Assembly: GCA_900544535.1 (NCBI GenBank) | Contig: UQVH01000013.1 | Coordinates: 28,028 to 92,027 of the forward strand | Origin: an uncultured Bacteroidales bacterium | GTDB lineage: Bacteria > Bacteroidota > Bacteroidia > Bacteroidales > Muribaculaceae | Reading direction: 5' to 3' | Length of the DNA: 64,000 nucleotides | Program-made: the position numbers and the translations under genes | Shown: positions 51,780 to 60,613 of the stretch, in pieces | Layout of the letters: every line of letters starts with the position of its first letter | Position numbering within the stretch: position 1 is the stretch's first letter | The notes under the pieces: generated by a model | Databases searched by the model: none | What the model saw: the letters and a program-made list of their open reading frames with translations, nothing else | What the model was told of the DNA's origin: nothing

Positions 51780-53941
51780 GATTTATCCTGTTTTCGTCGT
51801 AATAAATAATCGCTTATAGCCAGCGCCACAGCCGGAAGCCCCAAAGGCATCTCACCGGCCAGCACCGTATACATCTCCTCCGGATTCTCCTTAGCCACAG
51901 CCATCACCCTCAGATACTGCTCGCGGGTGATCACCGATGAAAAATCCGTCAGTCGGTCCTCGCGGATCAGGTTCACGATATGTCCGTAGACCGTCCGCTC
52001 CTTTATACCCTTCGTCGCCGCAATTCCGGCAACATCATAGCCCGAATTCAGCAGCAGCAGAGTCTCCTCGTAGGAAAGCCCCGTACCGAGCGGCTCCGCT
52101 ATACCCTTGAACTTCCTGATCGCCGTCACGAAAGGCTTCCAGTATCTCACAGTCTTCTTCTCGCCTACGCCCTCCACCTTCGAGAACGCCTCCATATCCG
52201 TCGGCTCCAGCCTCACAAGTTCAAGCAGCACCTTATCCGACAGCACGATATACGGCGGCACCTGCTCCTTTCTCGCCAGTTTCAGCCTCACCTCCTTCAG
52301 CTCGGCCAGCAGACGCTCCGCAGGCTTCAGCTCCGGCATCTCCGGCTCCTCGCGCTTGCGTCCCGACTTGCGTCGTTCAGGCTCCTTGTAGCGCGCCAGA
52401 GTCACCTCACGCCGCTCACGCAGCACCTCCGCCCCGTAGGCCGTCACCTTCAGGTGATTCCCCTCGTTGTAGGCAATATCCACCAGTCCTAACTGAATCA
52501 GCTGCGACAGATAGCAGTTCCACTCCGCAAACGACAGATCGCGTCCCGCCCCGTAAGTCTTTATCAGATGAAACCCGCGCTGCATCAGATCCTGCCGCGC
52601 AGCCCCGCGCAGAATGTCGATCAGCATCGAGAAACCCGTCTGTCCCTCCGTGCGAATGATCGCACTCATCGCCTTCTGTGCGATCACCGTCCCGTCCATC
52701 CTCTCCGGCGGATTCAGACACACGTCGCAGTTACCGCAGTCGTGGTCCATAGTCTCATTGAAATAGCTCAGCAGAATGCGCCGGCGGCACAGCGACGCCT
52801 CGGCATACTCCCGCATCCGCTTCAGCTTCTCCGCATTCACACTCTGCTGTCCGCTCTCCTCTACGAATGACTGGTGCGTTATCAGATCCGAGTACGAATA
52901 AAACATCACCGCCTCGGCCTTCACCCCGTCGCGGCCCGCACGGCCTATCTCCTGATAGTAGCTCTCGATGCTTCCCGGCATATTGTTGTGGACCACCCAC
53001 CGGATATTGCTCTTGTCGATACCCATGCCGAAAGCCACCGTCGCGCACACCACTTGCAGGTCTCCGTTTATAAAGCGGTCCTGCGCACTGTTGCGCTCCG
53101 TCATTGAAAGCCCCGCGTGATATACCGCCGAACGGTAGCCCAACGCACGCAGATCCGCGTCCATCGACTCCGCCGCCTTGCGGCTGATGCAGTAGACGAT
53201 CCCCGCATCATAGCGGTAGCGATCTATAAGAGTCGAGATATAGCGCAGCCTCCCTTTCTTGCCCGGATTGTTGATCACCCGCAGCGAAATATTCGGCCTG
53301 TCAAACGAGCCAAGGAACAGCAGCGGGTCCCGGAGGCGCAACTGTGTCGAAATATCGTCGCGTGTCAGGCGGTCGGCAGTCGCCGTCAGAGCCATCACCG
53401 GCACATGCGGAAACAGCTCCTTGATCCTTGACAGCCGTGTATAGTCAGGGCGGAAATCATGTCCCCACTGCGAGATACAGTGAGCCTCGTCGATCGCGAT
53501 CAGGCTCACCGGCAGATCGCGCGACCAGCGGTCGATCTCCGTCAGCAGCCGTTCAGGCGAGATATACAGTATCTTCACCCGCCCGCTGAAAAGTTGCTCT
53601 AAGATGTGGCGGTTCTCCTCATCGGACTGCAGCGAATTGACCGCCGCAGCCGGAATCCCGTTTGAGGTCAGTGCCGTCACCTGATCCTTCATAAGCGCGA
53701 TCAGCGGCGAGACCACTATCGTCATCCCGCCCTCCGACAGCAGCGCCGGAATCTGGTAACATATCGACTTCCCGCCGCCCGTAGGCATCAGGACCACACT
53801 GTCTCTTCCCTCCACAGCCGAAGTGATGATCTCTAACTGCAACGGGCGGAAACTGTTATATCCGTAAAATCTCCTCAGCAGGGCCTCGGCCCGCTCCTTG
53901 ATTTCTTCCTTATTCATCATTGGCATTGTGTCCGCGCGCAT
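51776..53941 (-). CDS. recQ: ATP-dependent DNA helicase RecQ
   Basis: A 721-residue superfamily 2 helicase: 'YNSFRPLQLEIITSAVEGRD' (Q-motif), Walker A 'MPTGGGKSICYQ', DEAH box 'IDEAHCISQWGHDFRPDY', motif VI 'QEIGRAGRDG', a Zn site (CGNCDVC), winged helix and C-terminal HRDC domain (LVRLEPTDMEAFSKVEGVGEKK). It unwinds DNA 3'-5' in recombination and fork repair. The ATG at 53941 overlaps the upstream stop (TGATG), but internal ATGs at 53926, 53920 and 53917 are also possible; homologues start nearer MNKEE. Confidence 0.94.
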   Translation of the reverse strand: MRADTMPMMNKEEIKERAEALLRRFYGYNSFRPLQLEIITSAVEGRDSVVLMPTGGGKSICYQIPALLSEGGMTIVVSPLIALMKDQVTALTSNGIPAAAVNSLQSDEENRHILEQLFSGRVKILYISPERLLTEIDRWSRDLPVSLIAIDEAHCISQWGHDFRPDYTRLSRIKELFPHVPVMALTATADRLTRDDISTQLRLRDPLLFLGSFDRPNISLRVINNPGKKGRLRYISTLIDRYRYDAGIVYCISRKAAESMDADLRALGYRSAVYHAGLSMTERNSAQDRFINGDLQVVCATVAFGMGIDKSNIRWVVHNNMPGSIESYYQEIGRAGRDGVKAEAVMFYSYSDLITHQSFVEESGQQSVNAEKLKRMREYAEASLCRRRILLSYFNETMDHDCGNCDVCLNPPERMDGTVIAQKAMSAIIRTEGQTGFSMLIDILRGAARQDLMQRGFHLIKTYGAGRDLSFAEWNCYLSQLIQLGLVDIAYNEGNHLKVTAYGAEVLRERREVTLARYKEPERRKSGRKREEPEMPELKPAERLLAELKEVRLKLARKEQVPPYIVLSDKVLLELVRLEPTDMEAFSKVEGVGEKKTVRYWKPFVTAIRKFKGIAEPLGTGLSYEETLLLLNSGYDVAGIAATKGIKERTVYGHIVNLIREDRLTDFSSVITREQYLRVMAVAKENPEEMYTVLAGEMPLGLPAVALAISDYLLRRKQDKS

Positions 53942-55350
53942 CAGAAAGCGCCCTCCTCTCCGCGGAATGCGTTGATCACCGTGCGCACTATGATCTTCAT
54001 GTCGAGCATGAAAGTCCAGTGCTCGATGTACCAGATGTCATTCTCGACCCTCTTCTCCATCTGCCACAGCTCTTCGGTCTGCCCGCGGAAACCGCGCACC
54101 TGCGCCCAGCCGGTGATACCCGGCTTGATCAGATGGCGCACCATATACTGGTCGATCAGCCTGCGGTAGTCCTCCGTATGCTTAAGCATATGCGGACGCG
54201 GTCCCACCACCGACATGTCGCCCTTGAACACATTGATGAACTGAGGCAGCTCGTCGATGCTCGTGCGGCGCAGAAATTCGCCCAACCGCGTCTTTCGGGG
54301 ATCGTTTTTGGTAGCCTGGAGAGTATCGGCCTGAGCGTTGACACGCATCGTGCGGAACTTCCAGCAGAGGAAATCCTTACCGCGGTAGCCCGTGCGCATC
54401 TGCTTGAAAAACACCGGACCAGGCGAACTGAGCTTCACCGCAATCGCCACCGGTATGAAAATCAGCGGCGAAAACAGCAGGAAAGTTCCGGAAAACGCAA
54501 TGTCAAACGCCCGCTTCATCACCCGGTTGGCCCCGCGCTCAAGAGGATTGTTGCGCACCTCCAGGACAGGCATCTGCCCGATCGAGTCCAGACGGAAACG
54601 GCGGGTCAGGTAAGGCGAGATTTGCGGGACATAATGAAACTTGATCATATGCTTCTCGCACAGACCGGTCACCAACTGCACCGCCTCGCTGTTCTCGCCC
54701 GAAAGCGTATAGAAAATCTCGTCCGTCGCCTCGCGCACCACAAAATCCTCCAGATCGGAAAGATTTCCGGCATAGAGGTTCTTGTAGCGGAAATCCGGCG
54801 GACAGTAAATATCGAAAAATCCCTGACAGCGGTAGCCGAAACCCGGATCGAGCCTCATCTCTGTCAGCAGCCTCTCGGCCGTCGGGCGGCATCCCACAAT
54901 CACGATGCGGCTGAAACTGCGCCCGCTGCGGCGGTAAGCCTTCAGCAGATAGTGAGCGCTTCCCCACCACAGCATCAGCAGGGGTGTGAACATCCCGTAC
55001 AATTCTGCGAACGCCTCAAGCGGCAGCGGCTCCTGCCCCATCAGATAAAGCAGGAATATGAACAGCAACGCCTGCCCCAGCACCCCCTGGAGTGTCAGCA
55101 GCAGCAGACGGTCCATCTGCAGCGCCCTGATCTTGTGCACGCGTCCCTGATAGCGGGCCACAGGGAAGTAAGCCAGGTTGAGAAGCAGCCAGACGATGCG
55201 GCCGTGTAGTTCCGCCACACCAGGATTCATCAGCGTCACGACAAAAAAGACCGCGTTGAGAATAACGAAGTCTACCGTGAGCAAAATCCTCCTGTAATAG
55301 CGGTTGTAACGGCCTGTCGGCCTGCCAATTTTCGGTTCCGAATCAAACAT
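53941..55350 (-). CDS. Polyprenyl glycosylphosphotransferase (WbaP/WcaJ type)
   Basis: A 469-residue membrane protein: four N-terminal helices, a soluble nucleotide-like domain (FSRIVIVGCRPTAERLLTEM), a fifth hydrophobic segment and the C-terminal catalytic domain with 'KRAFDIAFSG', 'SSPGPVFFKQMRTGYRGKDFLCWKFRTM', 'RRTSIDELPQFINVFKGDMSVVGPRP' and 'KPGITGWAQVRGFRG'. It transfers a hexose-1-phosphate from a nucleotide sugar to undecaprenyl phosphate, starting capsule or exopolysaccharide units. Start ATG 55350; TTG 55359 is an alternative. It overlaps recQ by one base; co-transcription of a glycan gene with recQ and nudix is unusual. Confidence 0.9.
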   Translation of the reverse strand: MFDSEPKIGRPTGRYNRYYRRILLTVDFVILNAVFFVVTLMNPGVAELHGRIVWLLLNLAYFPVARYQGRVHKIRALQMDRLLLLTLQGVLGQALLFIFLLYLMGQEPLPLEAFAELYGMFTPLLMLWWGSAHYLLKAYRRSGRSFSRIVIVGCRPTAERLLTEMRLDPGFGYRCQGFFDIYCPPDFRYKNLYAGNLSDLEDFVVREATDEIFYTLSGENSEAVQLVTGLCEKHMIKFHYVPQISPYLTRRFRLDSIGQMPVLEVRNNPLERGANRVMKRAFDIAFSGTFLLFSPLIFIPVAIAVKLSSPGPVFFKQMRTGYRGKDFLCWKFRTMRVNAQADTLQATKNDPRKTRLGEFLRRTSIDELPQFINVFKGDMSVVGPRPHMLKHTEDYRRLIDQYMVRHLIKPGITGWAQVRGFRGQTEELWQMEKRVENDIWYIEHWTFMLDMKIIVRTVINAFRGEEGAF

Positions 55351-55475
55351 TCCTTTCAAATCGCAGGGGCGCGTTTCGTGGCCCCCGCCTGCACATCCGC
55401 ATTGCGTCCGCGCGGTGCCCGCGCGAGGCCGTCAACCGACTCCGCACGGACACCGCACCGACGTTTACGTAAAAA

Positions 55476-57317
55476 TTATAACTTGCTGTCGATCACCTGG
55501 ATCTTCTTTTCCAGATCGGTCAGATCGTCTTTCAGACGCTGCACACGGCGCTCCATATCGCGCATCATCGTGCCGGCGTTCTTCGACTTGGCCGAAAGGA
55601 AGCTCATGTTGTTCTCATATGTCTGAAGCTCGCTCTTACGCTGCTCATAGACGCGCATCAGGCGTTCGCGCTCGCGGTAAAGACGGTTTTCGTCGTTGCC
55701 CATCTCGTTGATGCTGTTCTCGAACGAAGCCATGCGCGATCCGCGCTGCGAGAGATCGAGTTTCTGATAAAGTTCGTTGACAACGGCGCGATAAGCCTCG
55801 TAGACGGCGTCTTTCTCGCTGAAAGGCACATGGCCCACACTCTGCCACTCGGCCTGAAGGTCCTTCACGGCCTTGATTGCGGCGTCGCGGTCAAGCTCCT
55901 CGGTATTGATGGCCTTGAGCTTGTCGATGATCTCGTTTTTCTGTTCGAGATTCGCACGTTCGGTGCGGCGGGTGCCCGACATATTCTTCTTTTTCTGATC
56001 AAAGAAATAGTCGCAGGCTGCAAGGAAGCGGCGCCATACCTGATCGGAATGCTTCTTGGCAACTGCGCCGATCGTCTTCCACTCCTTCTGCATCGCCACG
56101 AACTCATCGGCTGTCTTGCGCCATTCGGTGCTGTCTTTCAGCGCCTCGGCACGCTCGCACAGTGCGATCTTGCGTTCTAGATTCCTGGTCAGCGCATCCT
56201 TCATCGTGCGGAAGAACTCGGCCTTAGCGGCAAAGAACTTGTCGCAGCTCTCGCGGAAACGGGCGAAGAGCAGATTGTTGGACTTGCGCGATGCGAAACC
56301 GATCTTCTTCCAGTCCTCCTGCGCCTCAATGATCTTCTTTGTCATCTCGTCCCAGGCAGCGAAAGTCGAGAGCTTGTCGATCTCGAAAGCCTCCACGCGC
56401 TGGCAGATGGCCTCCTTGGCCTCCTCGTTCTCGCGTTCGCGGGCCTTGCGCTCCTCGAAAAACGCCTGATAGCGCTTGTTGATGTCGGCCGAGAGATCCT
56501 TGAAGCGGCCCCAGATCTCCTCGCGCACCTCTTTGGGCACCGGACCGATGTTGCGCCACTGGTCATGCAGCGTCTGGAGACGGCGGAAAGCGGCGATTAT
56601 ATCCTCCTCACCGCAGAGCTTTTCAGCCTCGGCCACAAGAGCCTCCTTCTCGGCAAGGTTTTTCTTGAAGTCATAGTCGCGAAGCTCCTTGTTGATCTTA
56701 AGCTGGTCGTAATATTTCTCGACAGCCTCCTGATAGCTCTTCCAGAGGTCTCCCGAAAGCGGAGCGGGCACCTCGCCGATCTCCTTGAACTCGGTCTGCA
56801 TGTCGCGCACCTGCTGGAAGAAACGGTTGGCGTTGTCCACGTCGGCACCCATCTCATTGATCTTGTCGACGATAGCCTTCTTGCGGTTATAGTTGTCCTG
56901 CTGCTGCGCCTCCACGGCTGCGCGCTGTTCGGCTTTCTTCTCCTTGACGGTAGCCAGGAGCGCCTTGAAGCTCTCCTCCACCGGATCGGTCTGCGGCTCG
57001 AACGCCTCGGCCTGATTGCCGGCCTCGACAAAAGCCTCGCGCTGGCGGCGCTGCTCCTCGTTGCGGATCGCATAGAACTGCTGCTTGAGGCGCGCAACCT
57101 CTTCAGTCCCGATCTCGGCGGCATCCTTTTCCGAAAGAAGTTTCAGAGCCTCGACAAGAGACTCCTTGGTCACAGGTTCGGGAGCCTCTTCCACGGGTGC
57201 GGCTTCGGCTGTTATTGACTCGGATATGTTCACGGATTCGGCAGCCGGAGTAGCGGCACCGTCATTCAGGGGCTGGTTCAATGTCTCACCGGACATCGAA
57301 GTGTCACGCAGTTCCAT
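55476..57317 (-). CDS. DUF349 repeat protein
   Basis: A 613-residue cytosolic, mostly helical coiled-coil protein. The DUF349 module recurs at least four times, each with 'W..IG..' after a charged helix (TEFKEIGEVP, QWRNIGPVPK, DWKKIGFASRK, EWKTIGAVAKK, EWQSVGHVPF) and 'FR..CD.FF' blocks. The N-terminal ~60 residues are Ala/Glu/Pro-rich and disordered. The ATG at 57317 is preferred: a -7-like AATCTTTG (57399-57406) lies between it and an upstream ATG. The family is typical of Bacteroidota and actinobacteria; function is unknown. Confidence 0.85.
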   Translation of the reverse strand: MELRDTSMSGETLNQPLNDGAATPAAESVNISESITAEAAPVEEAPEPVTKESLVEALKLLSEKDAAEIGTEEVARLKQQFYAIRNEEQRRQREAFVEAGNQAEAFEPQTDPVEESFKALLATVKEKKAEQRAAVEAQQQDNYNRKKAIVDKINEMGADVDNANRFFQQVRDMQTEFKEIGEVPAPLSGDLWKSYQEAVEKYYDQLKINKELRDYDFKKNLAEKEALVAEAEKLCGEEDIIAAFRRLQTLHDQWRNIGPVPKEVREEIWGRFKDLSADINKRYQAFFEERKARERENEEAKEAICQRVEAFEIDKLSTFAAWDEMTKKIIEAQEDWKKIGFASRKSNNLLFARFRESCDKFFAAKAEFFRTMKDALTRNLERKIALCERAEALKDSTEWRKTADEFVAMQKEWKTIGAVAKKHSDQVWRRFLAACDYFFDQKKKNMSGTRRTERANLEQKNEIIDKLKAINTEELDRDAAIKAVKDLQAEWQSVGHVPFSEKDAVYEAYRAVVNELYQKLDLSQRGSRMASFENSINEMGNDENRLYRERERLMRVYEQRKSELQTYENNMSFLSAKSKNAGTMMRDMERRVQRLKDDLTDLEKKIQVIDSKL

Positions 57318-57568
57318 AACAGGTTGGGTTAATGTGAGTAAGCCCGCCGGCCGATGCTCGTCGACTCTGTCGTCCGGCCAACGCGGGAAGGATTGGTACA
57401 AAGATTTAATGTGCTGATTCAAACGCCCGAAAGGGCCTCGAATCTGTTGAGTGTGCTAATTTACAGATTATTTTCTAAAATCGCACCTTTTTTCTCAAAA
57501 AACTCAAAATTTCACTCTGATTCGTGATTTTTCTTGAAATTTTGCTCCGATTCATGAATCCCCCGCTG

Positions 57569-59221
57569 TCATTCGGCTGAGGAGGCGTAGAGGGCGAGCA
57601 TGGTGCCGGTGAAGTTGCCGGCGGTGCGGGTGCTTAGGAGGGAGGCGGGAAGGGTCTTTTCGAGAACGGTGTAGGAGCCTTCACCCTCGGCGAATGCAAA
57701 GGTGTAGTCGCCGCTGCCGTCGGCACTGATTTTCAGACGCAAGGGCGCGGTGGGATCAATCACCAGCGCTTCAAACTCCTCGCGGTGGGAGTTTTTGCTG
57801 CGGCCGATGACGCGCACGACAATATCACCGTAGCTGTTGAGGGTCTTGCCGAAGACTATGTTGCAGTCGTCGTCCTGAAAGAGCAGCAGCCCTGCGATGT
57901 CGGTCTGGGTGCGCGGGGTGAAGTCATCGAGGGTGACGCAGACGTCAAATCTCTTCTCCGTGGCCCACATGCCGATGGCCGACGGCGATTTGCGGTCAGC
58001 GAGAGCCACATCGGTGGCCACAAGACTGAGAGTGCCGTCCTCCGCGAGACTGTAGAATGCGCTCTGCGGATTGCGGATGAAAAACGCGCCGGGCGTCAGA
58101 GCGCCGTCGGTCCACAGCGCCGATTCAAATTCTTTCTGCGGGCGCCCGACAAGCACCTCGCCCGGCTCTGTGATCACCGGCTGCCCCTTCTTCCAGCTGA
58201 CGGGATGGATGAAAGTCTCGCGGCCCATGATGTCATCGCCCGTAGCGTTGTAGGGGCGCACACCGAGAAACACCGCCCACCAGCGTCCGTCCTTATCCTC
58301 GACCAGGTCGGCGTGGCCGGTGCAGGTCACGGCGTCGGGCCGCGCAGGATCGAGATCTTTCTGCGTGAGGATCGGGTTGATGCGGCAGGGACGGAACGGA
58401 CCCTTCGGACTGTCGGACTCGAAGATGACTTCACGGTGATCCTGTCCGGTCCCACCTTCGGCGCACATCAGGAAATACCGTCCGTCTATATTATAAAGAT
58501 GTGGGCCCTCAATCCATATCGGTTTCTCCTCGATGTTTACACCGCCGTCGACAATCACCTGCGGCTCACCGGTCACACGCCCGGTCTGCCAGTCGAAATC
58601 ATGGATATGGATGGCTCGGTGACCGTCATAGAGCGGCTCACCGGCGGGAGCATCGTTGTTGACGATGTAGGCCTTGCCGTCGCGGTCGAAAAATATGCTC
58701 GGATCTATTCCCCCGACCTCCGGAAGCCACACCGGATCGCTCCAGCGTCCCTGCTTCGGGTCGGTGGTGGTGACGTAGAACGTCCCGCCGTTGTCGACGA
58801 GCGTCGTGATCATATAGAAAGTCTTGTTCTGCGGATTGTATGAAATGTCCGGAGCGTAGATACCCCCGGAGATTCTCAGGCTGTCGGGCAGGTCGAGCTG
58901 TTCGCGGCGGTTGAGCACATAGCCCAGGCGCTCCCAGTTGCGCAGGTCGTTGCTGTGCCAGATAGGCACTCCGGGATAGAAGGCAAACGAGGAGTTGACC
59001 ATATAATAGTCATCGCCGGCCCTCACAACCGACGGATCGGGATAGCACCCCGGAAGCAGAGGCGCCCAGTCGGACGAGACCACTTCGTCACCTTCCGGCA
59101 TCACCACATTATATGAAAAATCGCTGAACACGGCAACAGGGGCCTCCTGATCGTCACCGCAGGCGACAATGCCCGCACAGGCGAGCAGGACCACAGCCGT
59201 TTTCGAAAGAAATGCTTTCAT
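57569..59221 (-). CDS. GH43 family glycosidase lipoprotein
   Basis: A 550-residue lipoprotein (lipobox GIVACGDD). The five-bladed propeller shows the GH43 catalytic triad regions: 'YPDPSVVRAGDDYYMVNS' (base Asp), 'GIDPSIFFDRDG' (pKa-modulating Asp) and 'WIEGPHLYNIDGRYFL' (acid Glu). Residues ~370-550 form a beta-sandwich like the GH43 C2 domain. These enzymes release arabinofuranose or xylose from arabinan or arabinoxylan. It lies alone, downstream of rex and a small gene on the same strand. Arabinan side chains occur on rhamnogalacturonan-I, so it may serve the same diet as the pectin genes at 5-17 kb. Confidence 0.9.
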   Translation of the reverse strand: MKAFLSKTAVVLLACAGIVACGDDQEAPVAVFSDFSYNVVMPEGDEVVSSDWAPLLPGCYPDPSVVRAGDDYYMVNSSFAFYPGVPIWHSNDLRNWERLGYVLNRREQLDLPDSLRISGGIYAPDISYNPQNKTFYMITTLVDNGGTFYVTTTDPKQGRWSDPVWLPEVGGIDPSIFFDRDGKAYIVNNDAPAGEPLYDGHRAIHIHDFDWQTGRVTGEPQVIVDGGVNIEEKPIWIEGPHLYNIDGRYFLMCAEGGTGQDHREVIFESDSPKGPFRPCRINPILTQKDLDPARPDAVTCTGHADLVEDKDGRWWAVFLGVRPYNATGDDIMGRETFIHPVSWKKGQPVITEPGEVLVGRPQKEFESALWTDGALTPGAFFIRNPQSAFYSLAEDGTLSLVATDVALADRKSPSAIGMWATEKRFDVCVTLDDFTPRTQTDIAGLLLFQDDDCNIVFGKTLNSYGDIVVRVIGRSKNSHREEFEALVIDPTAPLRLKISADGSGDYTFAFAEGEGSYTVLEKTLPASLLSTRTAGNFTGTMLALYASSAE

Positions 59222-59288
59222 GAGAGGTCAGGTTTAATTTCAGGTTTAATCAATGAATTAAAAAGCCGTTTGCAGGCGAGGCAGCCGC

Positions 59289-59822
59289 TCAGACCAGCTT
59301 CTGGCTCAGCACCATCAGGCCGTCGATCTGCATGTCAAGGCGTCCGGGAGCCTCTAAAGGCACCATTGCGTCCGATGCTGGAAGCAGGATGATGTCGCCC
59401 ATCTTGAGCGTAGTATAGCGGCTGATGGCGCTTATGGCCTCAGCGATTCTCTGAGCCTGGGGAGCGAGACGTATATCAACCGCTCCGACCGAAAGCGTCA
59501 GCGGACCGGCGGCTTTGTCAGCTTCGAGCCACTCACCGTGGACGACAGAGGAATCCATTCCGTCGATGACCGAAGCCATTTCCGGAGCCGACGGGAGCAC
59601 CAGGCGCATTGCGCAGCTCAGGCCGTCGTAGTAGCGCGGAGCGAATTTCTCCGATATGTTTTTACCGAGGCGTCCGATCTTCACCGCCAGACAGATCTGC
59701 GCCTGCCACCCATCGCCATCCTCAGGCATGAACAGCGGACGCCCCTGCAACACCAGTGTGGAATCAGGATGAAAACCGAGCTGCAAGGCCGGGCTGAGGG
59801 ATATGACACGTATTATCTTCAT
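59289..59822 (-). CDS. Degenerate fumarylacetoacetate-hydrolase-fold protein
   Basis: A 177-residue protein that matches the FAH family core seen in Bacteroidota: 'VLQGRPLFMPEDGDGW', 'KIGRLGKNISEKFAPRYYDGLS' and 'SRYTTLKMGDIILLPAS'. The metal-binding acidic cluster (usually HxExE before the RLGKN block) reads W-Q-A-Q-I-C, so all metal ligands are missing; the N-terminal catalytic region is also short. It is therefore probably not an active hydrolase. It sits directly downstream of rex (16 bases), suggesting co-transcription. Confidence 0.7.
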   Translation of the reverse strand: MKIIRVISLSPALQLGFHPDSTLVLQGRPLFMPEDGDGWQAQICLAVKIGRLGKNISEKFAPRYYDGLSCAMRLVLPSAPEMASVIDGMDSSVVHGEWLEADKAAGPLTLSVGAVDIRLAPQAQRIAEAISAISRYTTLKMGDIILLPASDAMVPLEAPGRLDMQIDGLMVLSQKLV

Positions 59823-59838
59823 GAGTTCTGCGGAGCGG

Positions 59839-60480
59839 TTATTTCGGCATACGGTTGTACATCACTGCGAGATGAGCATAGATCGAAGTGTTCTGCACCA
59901 CGACATCGGGGGCCGTGCGGATACGGAAAGGGGTGAAGTTCCAAAGCGCCTTGATCCCGGCGGCGACACACATGTCGGCCACCTCGGCGCAGCTTTCGAC
60001 CGGGACGGCGATCACGGCGATCTCCGCCCCCAATTCGCCGACGCGCTGACCGAGTTCCGACAGCGGATAGATCGGCTTGCCACTGAGCTCGCGGCCCACG
60101 ACCGCTGGATCGACATCGAATCCGGCCACGATGTCAAGTCCGTAGCGCGAGAGACCCGAGTCGGCGATCAGCGCCGAGCCCAGACTGCCGACACCCATCA
60201 TCACCGCCTTGTGGACACGCCTGAATCCAAGGAAGTCAAAGAGACCGCGTTCGAGTTCCTTCACTTCATAGCCTATCCGGGTCTTCCCCTTAATATTCAG
60301 GTAGGAAAGATCCTTTGCGATCTGCGACGACTCGACATTGAGTTCCTGCGAGATAGCGGTGGTAGAGACATACTCCACCCCCTGCGCTCTCAGTCGCGAC
60401 ACACAGGCCAGATACCACGGCAGGCGCGAGATAGCAGGTTCCGGGACATACGGTGCGTTGCTCTCCATAACTTTAGGCAT
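59839..60480 (-). CDS. rex: Redox-sensing transcriptional repressor Rex
   Basis: A 213-residue protein. The N-terminal winged helix has 'RLPWYLACVSRLRAQGVEYVSTTAISQELNVESSQIAKDLSYL', and the Rossmann domain 'VMMGVGSLGSALIADSGLSRYGLDIVAGFDVDP' binds NAD(H). Rex represses fermentative and respiratory genes when NADH is low. A full promoter lies at 60519-60549. I see no canonical Rex operator (TTGTGAA-N4-TTCACAA) in the rex-gltX spacer. Confidence 0.93.
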   Translation of the reverse strand: MPKVMESNAPYVPEPAISRLPWYLACVSRLRAQGVEYVSTTAISQELNVESSQIAKDLSYLNIKGKTRIGYEVKELERGLFDFLGFRRVHKAVMMGVGSLGSALIADSGLSRYGLDIVAGFDVDPAVVGRELSGKPIYPLSELGQRVGELGAEIAVIAVPVESCAEVADMCVAAGIKALWNFTPFRIRTAPDVVVQNTSIYAHLAVMYNRMPK

Positions 60481-60518
60481 TTAGACTTTTAATAACACTT
60501 GGATAAACCCATCAGGGA

Positions 60519-60549
60519 CAAAAGTACAACATTTCCGCTTATTATCAAA
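60519..60549 (-). promoter_or_regulatory. Promoter of rex
   Basis: On the minus strand TTTG (60546-60549), 19 bases, TACTTTTG (60519-60526). It lies back to back with the gltX promoter, whose -33 is at 60557. Confidence 0.8.
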
Positions 60550-60556
60550 ATAGTGA

Positions 60557-60588
60557 TTTGGCGCGGATGCACATTTTTCGTAAATTTG
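60557..60588 (+). promoter_or_regulatory. Promoter of gltX
   Basis: TTTG (60557-60560), 20 bases, TAAATTTG (60581-60588). The transcript would start near 60595, so the ORF start at TTG 60593 is ruled out. Confidence 0.8.
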
Positions 60589-60613
60589 CCCCTTGAAAAA
60601 AACACAGTCAATT

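Noticed and set aside
53920..55209. 429-codon plus-strand frame rich in His/Gln/Arg
   Set aside because: Antisense of the sugar-phosphate transferase; no coherent domain.
60481..60613. Rex operator in the rex-gltX spacer
   Set aside because: No sequence close to TTGTGAA-N4-TTCACAA is present; only two divergent consensus promoters are seen.
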